Below the pieces are notes generated by a model that had not been told where the DNA came from, did no database searches, and saw nothing but the letters and a program-made list of their open reading frames with translations. From the NCBI GenBank assembly GCA_964493785.1, contig CAZBPM010000003.1, positions 176,138 to 240,137 of the forward strand: DNA of 64,000 nt, read 5' to 3'. Within the stretch, counting starts at the first letter, position 1. Each line of letters opens with the position of its first letter. Positions 1 to 6,524 of this stretch are shown piece by piece. Source of the stretch: Hyphomicrobium_A sp964493785. GTDB lineage: Bacteria; Pseudomonadota; Alphaproteobacteria; Rhizobiales; Hyphomicrobiaceae. Both the position numbers and the translations under genes were made by a program.

Positions 1-355
1 TGGGTCCGGCGGCGCTATCGCCATCGCAACGGCCAACCGCATCCTGATGCTGGAGCACTCGATCTATACGGTCGCCTCGCCGGAGGCCGCGGCCTCCATC
101 CTGTGGCGAGATTCTGCCAAGGCGATCGACGCTGCCACGAATATGAAGATCACGGCCCAGGACCTGGACCAGCTCGGGGTGATCGATGTGATCATCACGG
201 AGCCCGTGGGCGGGGCTCATCGCGACCGCGAAGCGATCATGAAGGCGACGGGAGACGCCATAGTGCGGGCTCTTTCGGAGTTCGATGGCAAGTCGCCAGC
301 AGACATCCGGCGGCAGCGGCACGCCCGCTTTATGGAAATTGGCCAGTCTTTGTAA
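1..355 (+). CDS. accA: Acetyl-CoA carboxylase carboxyltransferase subunit alpha, C-terminal part
   Basis: This is the 3' end of a gene that enters from the left edge; the reading frame is open from base 2 and ends in TAA at 353-355, leaving about 117 residues. The first residues (GSGGAIAIATANRILMLEHS) and the following YTVASPEAAASILWRDS match the conserved carboxyltransferase core of AccA. AccA pairs with AccD to move the carboxyl group from biotin to acetyl-CoA, the first committed step of fatty-acid synthesis in the cytoplasm. The internal ATG at 47 is not the true start. The upstream half, including the N-terminus, lies outside the window. Confidence 0.93.
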   Translation, partial: GSGGAIAIATANRILMLEHSIYTVASPEAAASILWRDSAKAIDAATNMKITAQDLDQLGVIDVIITEPVGGAHRDREAIMKATGDAIVRALSEFDGKSPADIRRQRHARFMEIGQSL

Positions 356-544
356 TGGCTTAGGTTCGCCCGACCGCAGCAGGGTGGCTGCCCGGCGCCC
401 CATTCCCGTCCTATCTACCGGGTACCTTCGGGCTGACCTGACACGGGGCGGCGTAAGCCGAATCGTATTAGGATTTCCGTAACGTTAGCGATTTGTTAAA
501 CTCTGAGGATCGATGGTGGTCGCCGTGCGCCAGGGGCATTGCGT

Positions 545-1558
545 ATGCGTATGATCATCCTTGGCTCTGTTCTGAGAGCCCGAATCTTTGCCGCTATTTC
601 CGCGGTCGGCGCAGCGTGCGCGCTTGCTGGCTGCGGCTCGGGCGTTCCCACCCTCATCCCGGCAGAGCAGCCCCTCAGCAAAGAGACGATGTCGATGCTC
701 GGGCGCAAGGGCATGGATGCCGGCGCTCCTATCTTCGTGCGCATCTTCAAAGAAGAGTCTGAACTCGAGGTCTGGAAGCAGCGCGACGACGGCCACTTCT
801 ATCACTTCAAGACCTACCCGATCTGCAATTGGTCCGGGAATCTCGGCCCGAAGACCGCGATAGGCGACAAGCAGGCGCCTGAGGGGTTCTATCGTGTCGC
901 GACGACGCAGATGAATCCCAACTCGCAGTACTACCTCGCCTTCAACCTCGGCTATCCGAACGCCTATGATCGCGCTCTGCAGCGCACGGGCGATGCTCTG
1001 ATGGTGCACGGCGCGTGCAAGTCAGTCGGCTGCTACGCCATGACCGACGCGCTGATGGAAGAGATTTACATGCTCGCGCGCGAGTCACTGCGCGGCGGCC
1101 AGGACGCTTTCGAGGTGCATGCTTTCCCGTTCCGCATGACGGACGCGAACATGGCGCGCTTCAACGGCAACGAGAACATGCCGTTCTGGAAGACGCTGAA
1201 GCAGGGATACGACTTCTTCGAGAAGTATCGCCTGACGCCCACAGTCGCCGTTTGCGAGAAGCGGTACGTCGTCAACGTGAAGATGTCGGCGTCTGACGCG
1301 TCGTCGCTCCGGCCAGACGGGCGCTGCCCGCGCTTCCAACGACCGATGTACGAACCCTTCACGCCGCGGCCCTTCGAGCAGGAGGTGGCCGAGGAGCGCA
1401 TCGTGGCGCCGGGTCCCAAGACGCGCCAGTTCGCCGCCGCTCAGCCGCAGGACGCGATTGCCGCTACGATCAACAACAGTTACCAGCCGGCGTTCGGGCT
1501 AGGTGCGCCAGTAGATACAGGCAGCACAGCGGCCCCTGCTCTTGGTTTCTCGCAGTAG
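545..1558 (+). CDS. YafK-type L,D-transpeptidase family lipoprotein (paralogue 1)
   Basis: Predicted periplasmic lipoprotein of 337 residues. The N-terminus carries a signal peptide ending in the lipobox LAGC (Cys30). The catalytic block VHGACKSVGCYAMT holds the L,D-transpeptidase signature with His155, Ser160 and nucleophile Cys163. The motif GDKQAPEGFY is shared with the next two genes and with YafK/DpaA-type proteins, which act on peptidoglycan cross-links or cut the bond to Braun lipoprotein. The C-terminal ~100 residues are proline- and alanine-rich. ATG 545 is chosen because an AGGGGC sits seven bases upstream; a TTG at 539 is too close to it. Whether it makes or breaks cross-links cannot be told from sequence. 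Confidence 0.85.
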   Translation: MRMIILGSVLRARIFAAISAVGAACALAGCGSGVPTLIPAEQPLSKETMSMLGRKGMDAGAPIFVRIFKEESELEVWKQRDDGHFYHFKTYPICNWSGNLGPKTAIGDKQAPEGFYRVATTQMNPNSQYYLAFNLGYPNAYDRALQRTGDALMVHGACKSVGCYAMTDALMEEIYMLARESLRGGQDAFEVHAFPFRMTDANMARFNGNENMPFWKTLKQGYDFFEKYRLTPTVAVCEKRYVVNVKMSASDASSLRPDGRCPRFQRPMYEPFTPRPFEQEVAEERIVAPGPKTRQFAAAQPQDAIAATINNSYQPAFGLGAPVDTGSTAAPALGFSQ

Positions 1559-1640
1559 TGGCTGCGTCGACATACATCGTCGCGACGCCCGTTCTGGTTG
1601 AAGCATTGCTTCGGCCCAGCAGTCCGGCCATGGTGCTGTG

Positions 1641-2486
1641 ATGTCCGATCGCAAGCGCCGCTGGCCAACGCTCATCACCATCACTGCATTGCTCGCCGGT
1701 ATCGCCGTCGTCGGCTTCATCTTCTGGCCGACGATCTATTCGCTCATCGAAGACGAGCTGATCTATCAGAAGAAGGCGGGCAACTGGACCGCGTACGAAG
1801 CGGGCCGGACACTTGCGGGAACTCCCGATCTCAGCGCTTTGCCAGAGCGGCTGCAGCGCCAAAATATGAAGCTGGGGGATGCGATATTTATGCGCATCTT
1901 CAAGCGCGAGTTCGAATTGGAGATGTGGATCAAGAAGGGAGATCGCTTCGAGCTTTTTGCCGCATATCCCATCTGCATGTGGTCGGGATTGCTGGGGCCC
2001 AAATTGAAACAGGGCGACAAGCAGGCGCCTGAGGGCTTCTACAGCGTTGATTCTTCAGCGCTCAATCCGAACAGCCAATATCGGCGCTCGTTCAATCTGG
2101 GATTTCCGAACGCGTTCGACAGCGCACATGGTCGCACCGGGTCGCTGCTGATGGTGCACGGCGACTGCCGTTCTATCGGCTGTTACGCGATGACCCACGG
2201 TGTTATTGATGAAATTTGGTCGCTATTGACCTCAGCGCTCGCAGCTGGTCAAAAGCGGGTTCAAGTACAGGTCTTCCCGTTCCGCATGTCGGAGACAAAT
2301 ATGTCACTGCATGCGGGGAATCCGAACATCGGGTTCTGGCGACAGCTACGGGTCGGGTACGACGCCTTCGAGCGCGATCGTGTCCCACCGAATGTGAGTG
2401 TCTGCGATGGACGCTACACAATTCGGCCCTCAACCGGGGTTAGCGACGGCAGCGCGCCCATCACCGTGAGCTGCCCTGCGACGTGA
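1641..2486 (+). CDS. YafK-type L,D-transpeptidase family protein, membrane-anchored (paralogue 2)
   Basis: A 281-residue protein with a basic start (MSDRKRRWP) and one hydrophobic segment at about residues 10-30 without a clear cleavage site, so it is probably an inner-membrane-anchored periplasmic enzyme. The YkuD-like catalytic block MVHGDCRSIGCYAMTH gives His173, Ser178 and Cys181. The GDKQAPEGFY motif and the region VFPFRMSETNMS align with paralogues 1 and 3. A GTG lies one codon before the chosen ATG. The gene follows paralogue 1 by 82 bases in the same direction. No strong ribosome-binding site is visible, so the exact start is uncertain. Confidence 0.83.
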   Translation: MSDRKRRWPTLITITALLAGIAVVGFIFWPTIYSLIEDELIYQKKAGNWTAYEAGRTLAGTPDLSALPERLQRQNMKLGDAIFMRIFKREFELEMWIKKGDRFELFAAYPICMWSGLLGPKLKQGDKQAPEGFYSVDSSALNPNSQYRRSFNLGFPNAFDSAHGRTGSLLMVHGDCRSIGCYAMTHGVIDEIWSLLTSALAAGQKRVQVQVFPFRMSETNMSLHAGNPNIGFWRQLRVGYDAFERDRVPPNVSVCDGRYTIRPSTGVSDGSAPITVSCPAT

Positions 2487-2641
2487 GTCGCAGTTGACAG
2501 TCGCTGCTCATCCTTTCACCTGCCGAATATGCCAGCACGAAGAAGAGTTAGAGAGTTCAACATGCTGACACGTTTCGTAACACTTAGCGGCAACTGCCGT
2601 TCAAATCGTTGCAGTGGCACGCCTCATGCAGAAACGGCTGC

Positions 2642-3943
2642 ATGAGAAAGCCGATCGCAAAAATGGGGCGCACCGCTCTTACATTGTGCGCAGCTGTCGC
2701 CGTCCTGGGACACATAGGGACCGCGTCAGCACTTTCGCTGGACATCAAGGACATCACCGACTTGCGCATGGAGCGCAAGAAGGCGAACGCTTCCGGCAAG
2801 TTGCCGCTGCCCGGCACGCCGGACCTTGATCGTCTCGACCAACGCATCACTGAGAAGGGAGTTGCGCAAGACGCTCCACTTTTCATTCGCGTGTTCAAGG
2901 CCGAATCCGAAATGGAGGTCTGGACGGGCGATGAGAGCGGCAACTACACGCTCTTCGCGACATATCCGATCTGCTACTGGTCCGGAACGCTCGGGCCGAA
3001 GCAGAAGGAAGGCGACAAGCAGGCCCCGGAAGGCTTCTACACCATCACGATGGAGCAGAGCATCCATAAGGGGACGCGCTGGCCCAAGTCTCTCAACGTG
3101 GGTTATCCGAACGCATTCGATAAGGTGAACCTGAGATCGGGATCCTACATCCTGATCCACGGCGGATGCGCGTCGATCGGCTGTTTCGCGATGACCAACA
3201 AGGTCAGTCAAGAAGTCTACAAGCTGGCGACGGATGCACTCGATGCGGGTCAGCCGCACATTCCGATCCATGTGTTCCCATTCCGCATGACCGAGGCCAA
3301 TCTCGCCAAGTACGATGCTCCGCAATGGCGCAGCTTCTGGGCGAACCTCAAGGAAGGGCACGACCTCTTCGAGCGTACGCACCGCCCTCCCCGCGTAAGT
3401 GTTTGCGGGCCTCGCTACGTGTTCTCCTCGGCAAGCCGGATGGAGGCCGCCAATCCAGGCCCGCTGGACGTGTGTCCCGAGACGGCACAGGTCATCGCCG
3501 ACCTGTCGCGGATCAACAAGCGCGTCGCCGAGCAACCGGAACCGCAGAGGCAGTCCGAGGAAATCAAGACGGCATCCCTGTCCGGGCCGGCGTCCTACCT
3601 CAGCGGTCCTGCTACTGCTGCCATCATCGCCAACCGGCTGGGCGAGAATTTCGAGCAGCAACTAGCCCCGCGCACGCCGCATCCGGGCCTCAGCGAAACG
3701 CTGACGCGTCAGCTCCCGTGCTCGCTGGCGCTTCCGAGCTGCCGTCGCTACGCGGAACTGCGCGAGCAGATCGCCCACAAGGTGACGCTGAAGCTCGAGG
3801 AGCCTGAGCGCGAGAAGGCCCGCGAACCGAAGAAGAAGAAATCGGCCAAGAAGAAGCGCCGGAGCCGGCACTACAGCGAAGTAAGTGAGTATCGGTCGTA
3901 TCGCTCGCATCGCTCCTACCGGTCCGAGCGCTACGCCGAGTAG
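2642..3943 (+). CDS. YafK-type L,D-transpeptidase family protein, secreted, with basic repeat tail (paralogue 3)
   Basis: A 433-residue protein with a signal peptide ending near TASA (about residue 30) and the catalytic block IHGGCASIGCFAMTN (His173, Ser178, Cys181). It is the longest of the three paralogues: after the catalytic domain there are about 150 extra residues, ending in a lysine-rich stretch (KKKKSAKKKRRSRH) and a Ser-Tyr-Arg repeat tail (SYRSHRSYRSERYAE). Such a tail could bind the anionic cell wall or lipopolysaccharide; that is inference. ATG 2642 is preferred over the TTG at 2609 because it puts the signal peptide directly at the N-terminus. A strong terminator follows. Confidence 0.84.
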   Translation: MRKPIAKMGRTALTLCAAVAVLGHIGTASALSLDIKDITDLRMERKKANASGKLPLPGTPDLDRLDQRITEKGVAQDAPLFIRVFKAESEMEVWTGDESGNYTLFATYPICYWSGTLGPKQKEGDKQAPEGFYTITMEQSIHKGTRWPKSLNVGYPNAFDKVNLRSGSYILIHGGCASIGCFAMTNKVSQEVYKLATDALDAGQPHIPIHVFPFRMTEANLAKYDAPQWRSFWANLKEGHDLFERTHRPPRVSVCGPRYVFSSASRMEAANPGPLDVCPETAQVIADLSRINKRVAEQPEPQRQSEEIKTASLSGPASYLSGPATAAIIANRLGENFEQQLAPRTPHPGLSETLTRQLPCSLALPSCRRYAELREQIAHKVTLKLEEPEREKAREPKKKKSAKKKRRSRHYSEVSEYRSYRSHRSYRSERYAE

Positions 3944-3975
3944 TGCGAGGCTTCTAGTCGCGCAATCAAGCGAAA

Positions 3976-4018
3976 CAAGAGGGCCCGGTAGCCGCAGGCG
4001 GCTTCGGGCCCTCTTGCT
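3976..4018 (+). terminator. Intrinsic terminator after L,D-transpeptidase 3
   Basis: A perfect 12-bp stem (CAAGAGGGCCCG, 3976-3987, with its complement at 4005-4016) encloses a second 6-bp hairpin (AGCCGC/GCGGCT, 3990-4003). It follows the stop codon by 32 bases. The T-run after the stem is short, but the stem is very stable. Confidence 0.8.
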
Positions 4019-4080
4019 TGCAGTCGGTTCCGGCAGCATGCGATACACGCTGAGGTAAAGACAATCAGCGGGTCATCAAC

Positions 4081-4668
4081 ATGTTGAGCACTCTTCCCAG
4101 AAAGCTCGAGCGCTTCACGGAAACCGCCATTTTCGCCAGCCGCTGGATCCTTGCTCCCTTCTACCTCGGCCTGGCACTCTCGCTATTCGTCCTGCTGATC
4201 AAGTTCCTTTTCGAACTCGTGCATATCGCCGAGACGGCGTTCACCGCTACAGAATCGCAGGTGATCCTCGGTCTCTTGGCGCTTGTCGATCTGGCGCTCA
4301 CCGGATCGCTGATCATCATTGTCATCTTCTCGGGCTACGAGAACTTCGTCTCCAAGATCGATCATTCCGCGCACCGCGACTGGCCCGAGTGGATGGGCAC
4401 GATCGATTTCACAGCGCTGAAGATCAAGCTGCTCGGCTCGATCGTCGCCATCTCCGCAATTCAGTTGCTGAAGCAGTTCATGACGATCTCGACCGTGAGT
4501 GATCGGGACCTGTTCTGGCTGGTCACCATCCATGTGGTGTTCGTCGTGTCGAGCGTATTCCTGGCGCTGTCCGATCGCATCGCGGGAACTCACGGGAGCT
4601 CGGAGCCTGCGCACACCTCTCACGCGCCAGCACCCACGACGCCAACCAGCAGCAAGAAGCACGGATAG
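4081..4668 (+). CDS. UPF0114 (YqhA-like) inner-membrane protein
   Basis: A 195-residue protein with about four hydrophobic segments (near residues 25-47, 62-86, 118-135 and 145-165). The pattern ASRWILAPFYLGL near the N-terminus and FSGYENFVSKID in the middle is characteristic of the UPF0114/YqhA family, whose function is not established. The C-terminal 30 residues are a polar Ser/Thr/Pro/His tail. The next gene starts 15 bases after its stop, so the two are probably cotranscribed. Confidence 0.85.
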   Translation: MLSTLPRKLERFTETAIFASRWILAPFYLGLALSLFVLLIKFLFELVHIAETAFTATESQVILGLLALVDLALTGSLIIIVIFSGYENFVSKIDHSAHRDWPEWMGTIDFTALKIKLLGSIVAISAIQLLKQFMTISTVSDRDLFWLVTIHVVFVVSSVFLALSDRIAGTHGSSEPAHTSHAPAPTTPTSSKKHG

Positions 4669-4683
4669 AGGACACGCGACGTC

Positions 4684-5811
4684 ATGAGCCGTGTCGTCAT
4701 CGTCGGCGGCTACGGCGCGTTTGGCGCGCATATCGCGGAGCGGTTGGCCCGCGATGGCGGCATCGAGATCGTCATCGCTGGCCGATCGCTGACGAAGGCT
4801 CGTGCGTACGCCGACTTGCTCGCAAAGGCAGGCGCACGAGCGAAGATCGAAGCGACCGCTCTCGATGCAAACCGCGCCAGCGACAACGATGTGCGCGCGC
4901 TCGGCGCCGACGTTCTGATCAACGCATCCGGGCCATTCCAGGCGCAGAACTATCGACTGGCACGCGCGTGCATCGGGGCAGGCTGTCACTACATCGACCT
5001 CGCGGATGCGCGCGCGTTCGTGTGCGGCATCCCAGTGCTGGATGACGCAGCGCGCGCGGCCGGCGTCAGCGTCATCAGCGGCGCGAGTTCGGTTCCGGGC
5101 GTTTCCTCCGCAGCGGTCGCTCAACTCTCGGACGGGCTGGAGACGGTCAGCGAAATCCTGATTGGGATCTCGCCCGGCAACAGTTTTGACCCCGGCGTTG
5201 CAACGACAGCCTCCATCCTCGGCGCTGTCGGAAAGCCGTTCGCCGTGCGGGCGGGCGGACGCGCGACAACGGCGTATGGCTGGCAGGGACTGCATCGCCA
5301 TCGGTTTGAGGAGATCGGGGCGCGTTGGATGGGGGATGTCGATGTCCCCGATCTCGAGCTTCTGCCGGCGCAATATCCAGGCGTCGAGACAGTGCGCTTC
5401 ACGGCGGGCCTGGAGGTGGGCGCTTTCCATCTTGGCCTGTGGGGAGTCTCGTGGCTCGCGTGGGCCGGTTTGCTGCGCAGACCGGGGGCGCTCGCAGCGC
5501 CGATGCTGGCAATGAAACGCCGGCTTTCAAGGCTCGGCTCGGATACGGGCGGCATGTTCGTGCGCGTGTCGGGGCGCGACAGCGCGGGTGTGCGGCAGCA
5601 GCGCTCATGGCATCTCGTAGCGCCGCACGGGCACGGGCCGTACGTGCCCGGGATTGCGTCGGTCATCCTCGCACGGCGGCTGCTCTCGGGAGCCGGACCA
5701 GCACCCGGAGCGACGCCCTGCGTGGGATTGTTCGAGCTTGCCGCGTTCGAAAGCGAGGTGGCCGACCTCAACATCCGCTGCACCGTTTCAATGGACGAAG
5801 CCGGCGCATAG
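4684..5811 (+). CDS. Saccharopine dehydrogenase-like NAD(P)-binding oxidoreductase
   Basis: A 375-residue protein with an N-terminal Rossmann fold: VVIVGGYGAFGAHIAERLAR is a dinucleotide-binding glycine-rich loop (residues 4-23), followed by IVIAGRS at the end of the second strand and the DVLINASGPFQ motif typical of the saccharopine dehydrogenase NADP-binding domain. The C-terminal half has no recognisable catalytic signature and includes a hydrophobic stretch (HLGLWGVSWLAWAGLL). Family members act on many substrates, so the reaction cannot be named. The start is ATG with a GAGGA upstream. Confidence 0.75.
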   Translation: MSRVVIVGGYGAFGAHIAERLARDGGIEIVIAGRSLTKARAYADLLAKAGARAKIEATALDANRASDNDVRALGADVLINASGPFQAQNYRLARACIGAGCHYIDLADARAFVCGIPVLDDAARAAGVSVISGASSVPGVSSAAVAQLSDGLETVSEILIGISPGNSFDPGVATTASILGAVGKPFAVRAGGRATTAYGWQGLHRHRFEEIGARWMGDVDVPDLELLPAQYPGVETVRFTAGLEVGAFHLGLWGVSWLAWAGLLRRPGALAAPMLAMKRRLSRLGSDTGGMFVRVSGRDSAGVRQQRSWHLVAPHGHGPYVPGIASVILARRLLSGAGPAPGATPCVGLFELAAFESEVADLNIRCTVSMDEAGA

Positions 5812-5903
5812 CTGCTGCGCCGGACGCCGGTGGAATTGCTCCAAGATAGACTTATATCCCGGAGCGAAACCGACAGCCTCGTGCACCACTCCCTGGAGGC
5901 CAA

Positions 5904-6443
5904 ATGAAAGCCCAAGCCGACTACTCCGCGCTGGCGCCCACGACCGAACCGCACCTGACGCCGCGTCCAATCGATGCGGGCGTTCGCATCGGACATGCGC
6001 ATCTCAAGGTCGCCGATCTCGATCGCGCGCTCGCGTTCTACTGCGGCGTACTCGGCTTCGAGCTGAAGCAGCGCTATGGCCGGGAAGCGGCATTCCTGTC
6101 GGCCGGCGGCTATCATCACCACCTCGGCCTCAATACGTGGGAGAGCAAGGGTGGATCGCCGCCGCCGCGCGGGACGACGGGGCTGTTTCACGTCGCCATC
6201 CTCTACCCGAGCCGGGCCGCTCTGGCGGATGCGCTCAAGCGGCTGGTCGAGGCCGGCGTGCCACTGGACGGCGCCAGCGATCACGGCGTGAGCCAGGCGC
6301 TCTACCTGCGCGATCCGGACGGCAATGGACTGGAGCTGTACTGGGACCGCGATCCCGTGGAGTGGCCACGAACGGCCGACGGCAAGCTTGCGATGGATAC
6401 GCGTGCGCTCGATCTCGACGCCTTGCTGCGGGAAGCGGCGTAG
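5904..6443 (+). CDS. VOC-family (glyoxalase/extradiol dioxygenase-like) protein
   Basis: A 179-residue protein with two halves of the vicinal-oxygen-chelate fold. GHAHLKVADLDRALAFYCGV is the first-half signature, HHHLGLNTW the middle strand, and YLRDPDGNGLELYWDR the classic second-half metal-binding motif with its glutamate. The resemblance is closest to catechol-2,3-dioxygenase-like proteins, though the substrate is unknown. Start ATG 5904 has a GGAGG five bases upstream. It converges on secA, and a shared bidirectional terminator lies between them. Confidence 0.8.
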   Translation: MKAQADYSALAPTTEPHLTPRPIDAGVRIGHAHLKVADLDRALAFYCGVLGFELKQRYGREAAFLSAGGYHHHLGLNTWESKGGSPPPRGTTGLFHVAILYPSRAALADALKRLVEAGVPLDGASDHGVSQALYLRDPDGNGLELYWDRDPVEWPRTADGKLAMDTRALDLDALLREAA

Positions 6444-6469
6444 CGAGTTCACCCGGCGGCACCGAACAA

Positions 6470-6497
6470 AAAAGCCGGCTCCCAAGAGCCGGCTTTT
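6470..6497. terminator. Bidirectional intrinsic terminator between the VOC gene and secA
   Basis: An 11-bp perfect inverted repeat, AAAAGCCGGCT / AGCCGGCTTTT, with a 6-base loop. It has an A-run on one side and a T-run on the other, so it can terminate both the rightward VOC gene and the leftward secA. Confidence 0.92.
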
Positions 6498-6524
6498 GCT
6501 TAGTCGGAACGATGACGGCAGACG

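Noticed and set aside
2726..3661. Long leftward open frame opposite the third L,D-transpeptidase
   Set aside because: Antisense shadow of a gene with clear catalytic motifs; no ribosome-binding site or family match.
4183..6485. Two long leftward frames opposite the UPF0114, oxidoreductase and VOC genes
   Set aside because: They cross several real genes and the terminator region, and their translations are Arg/Ala-rich shadows.
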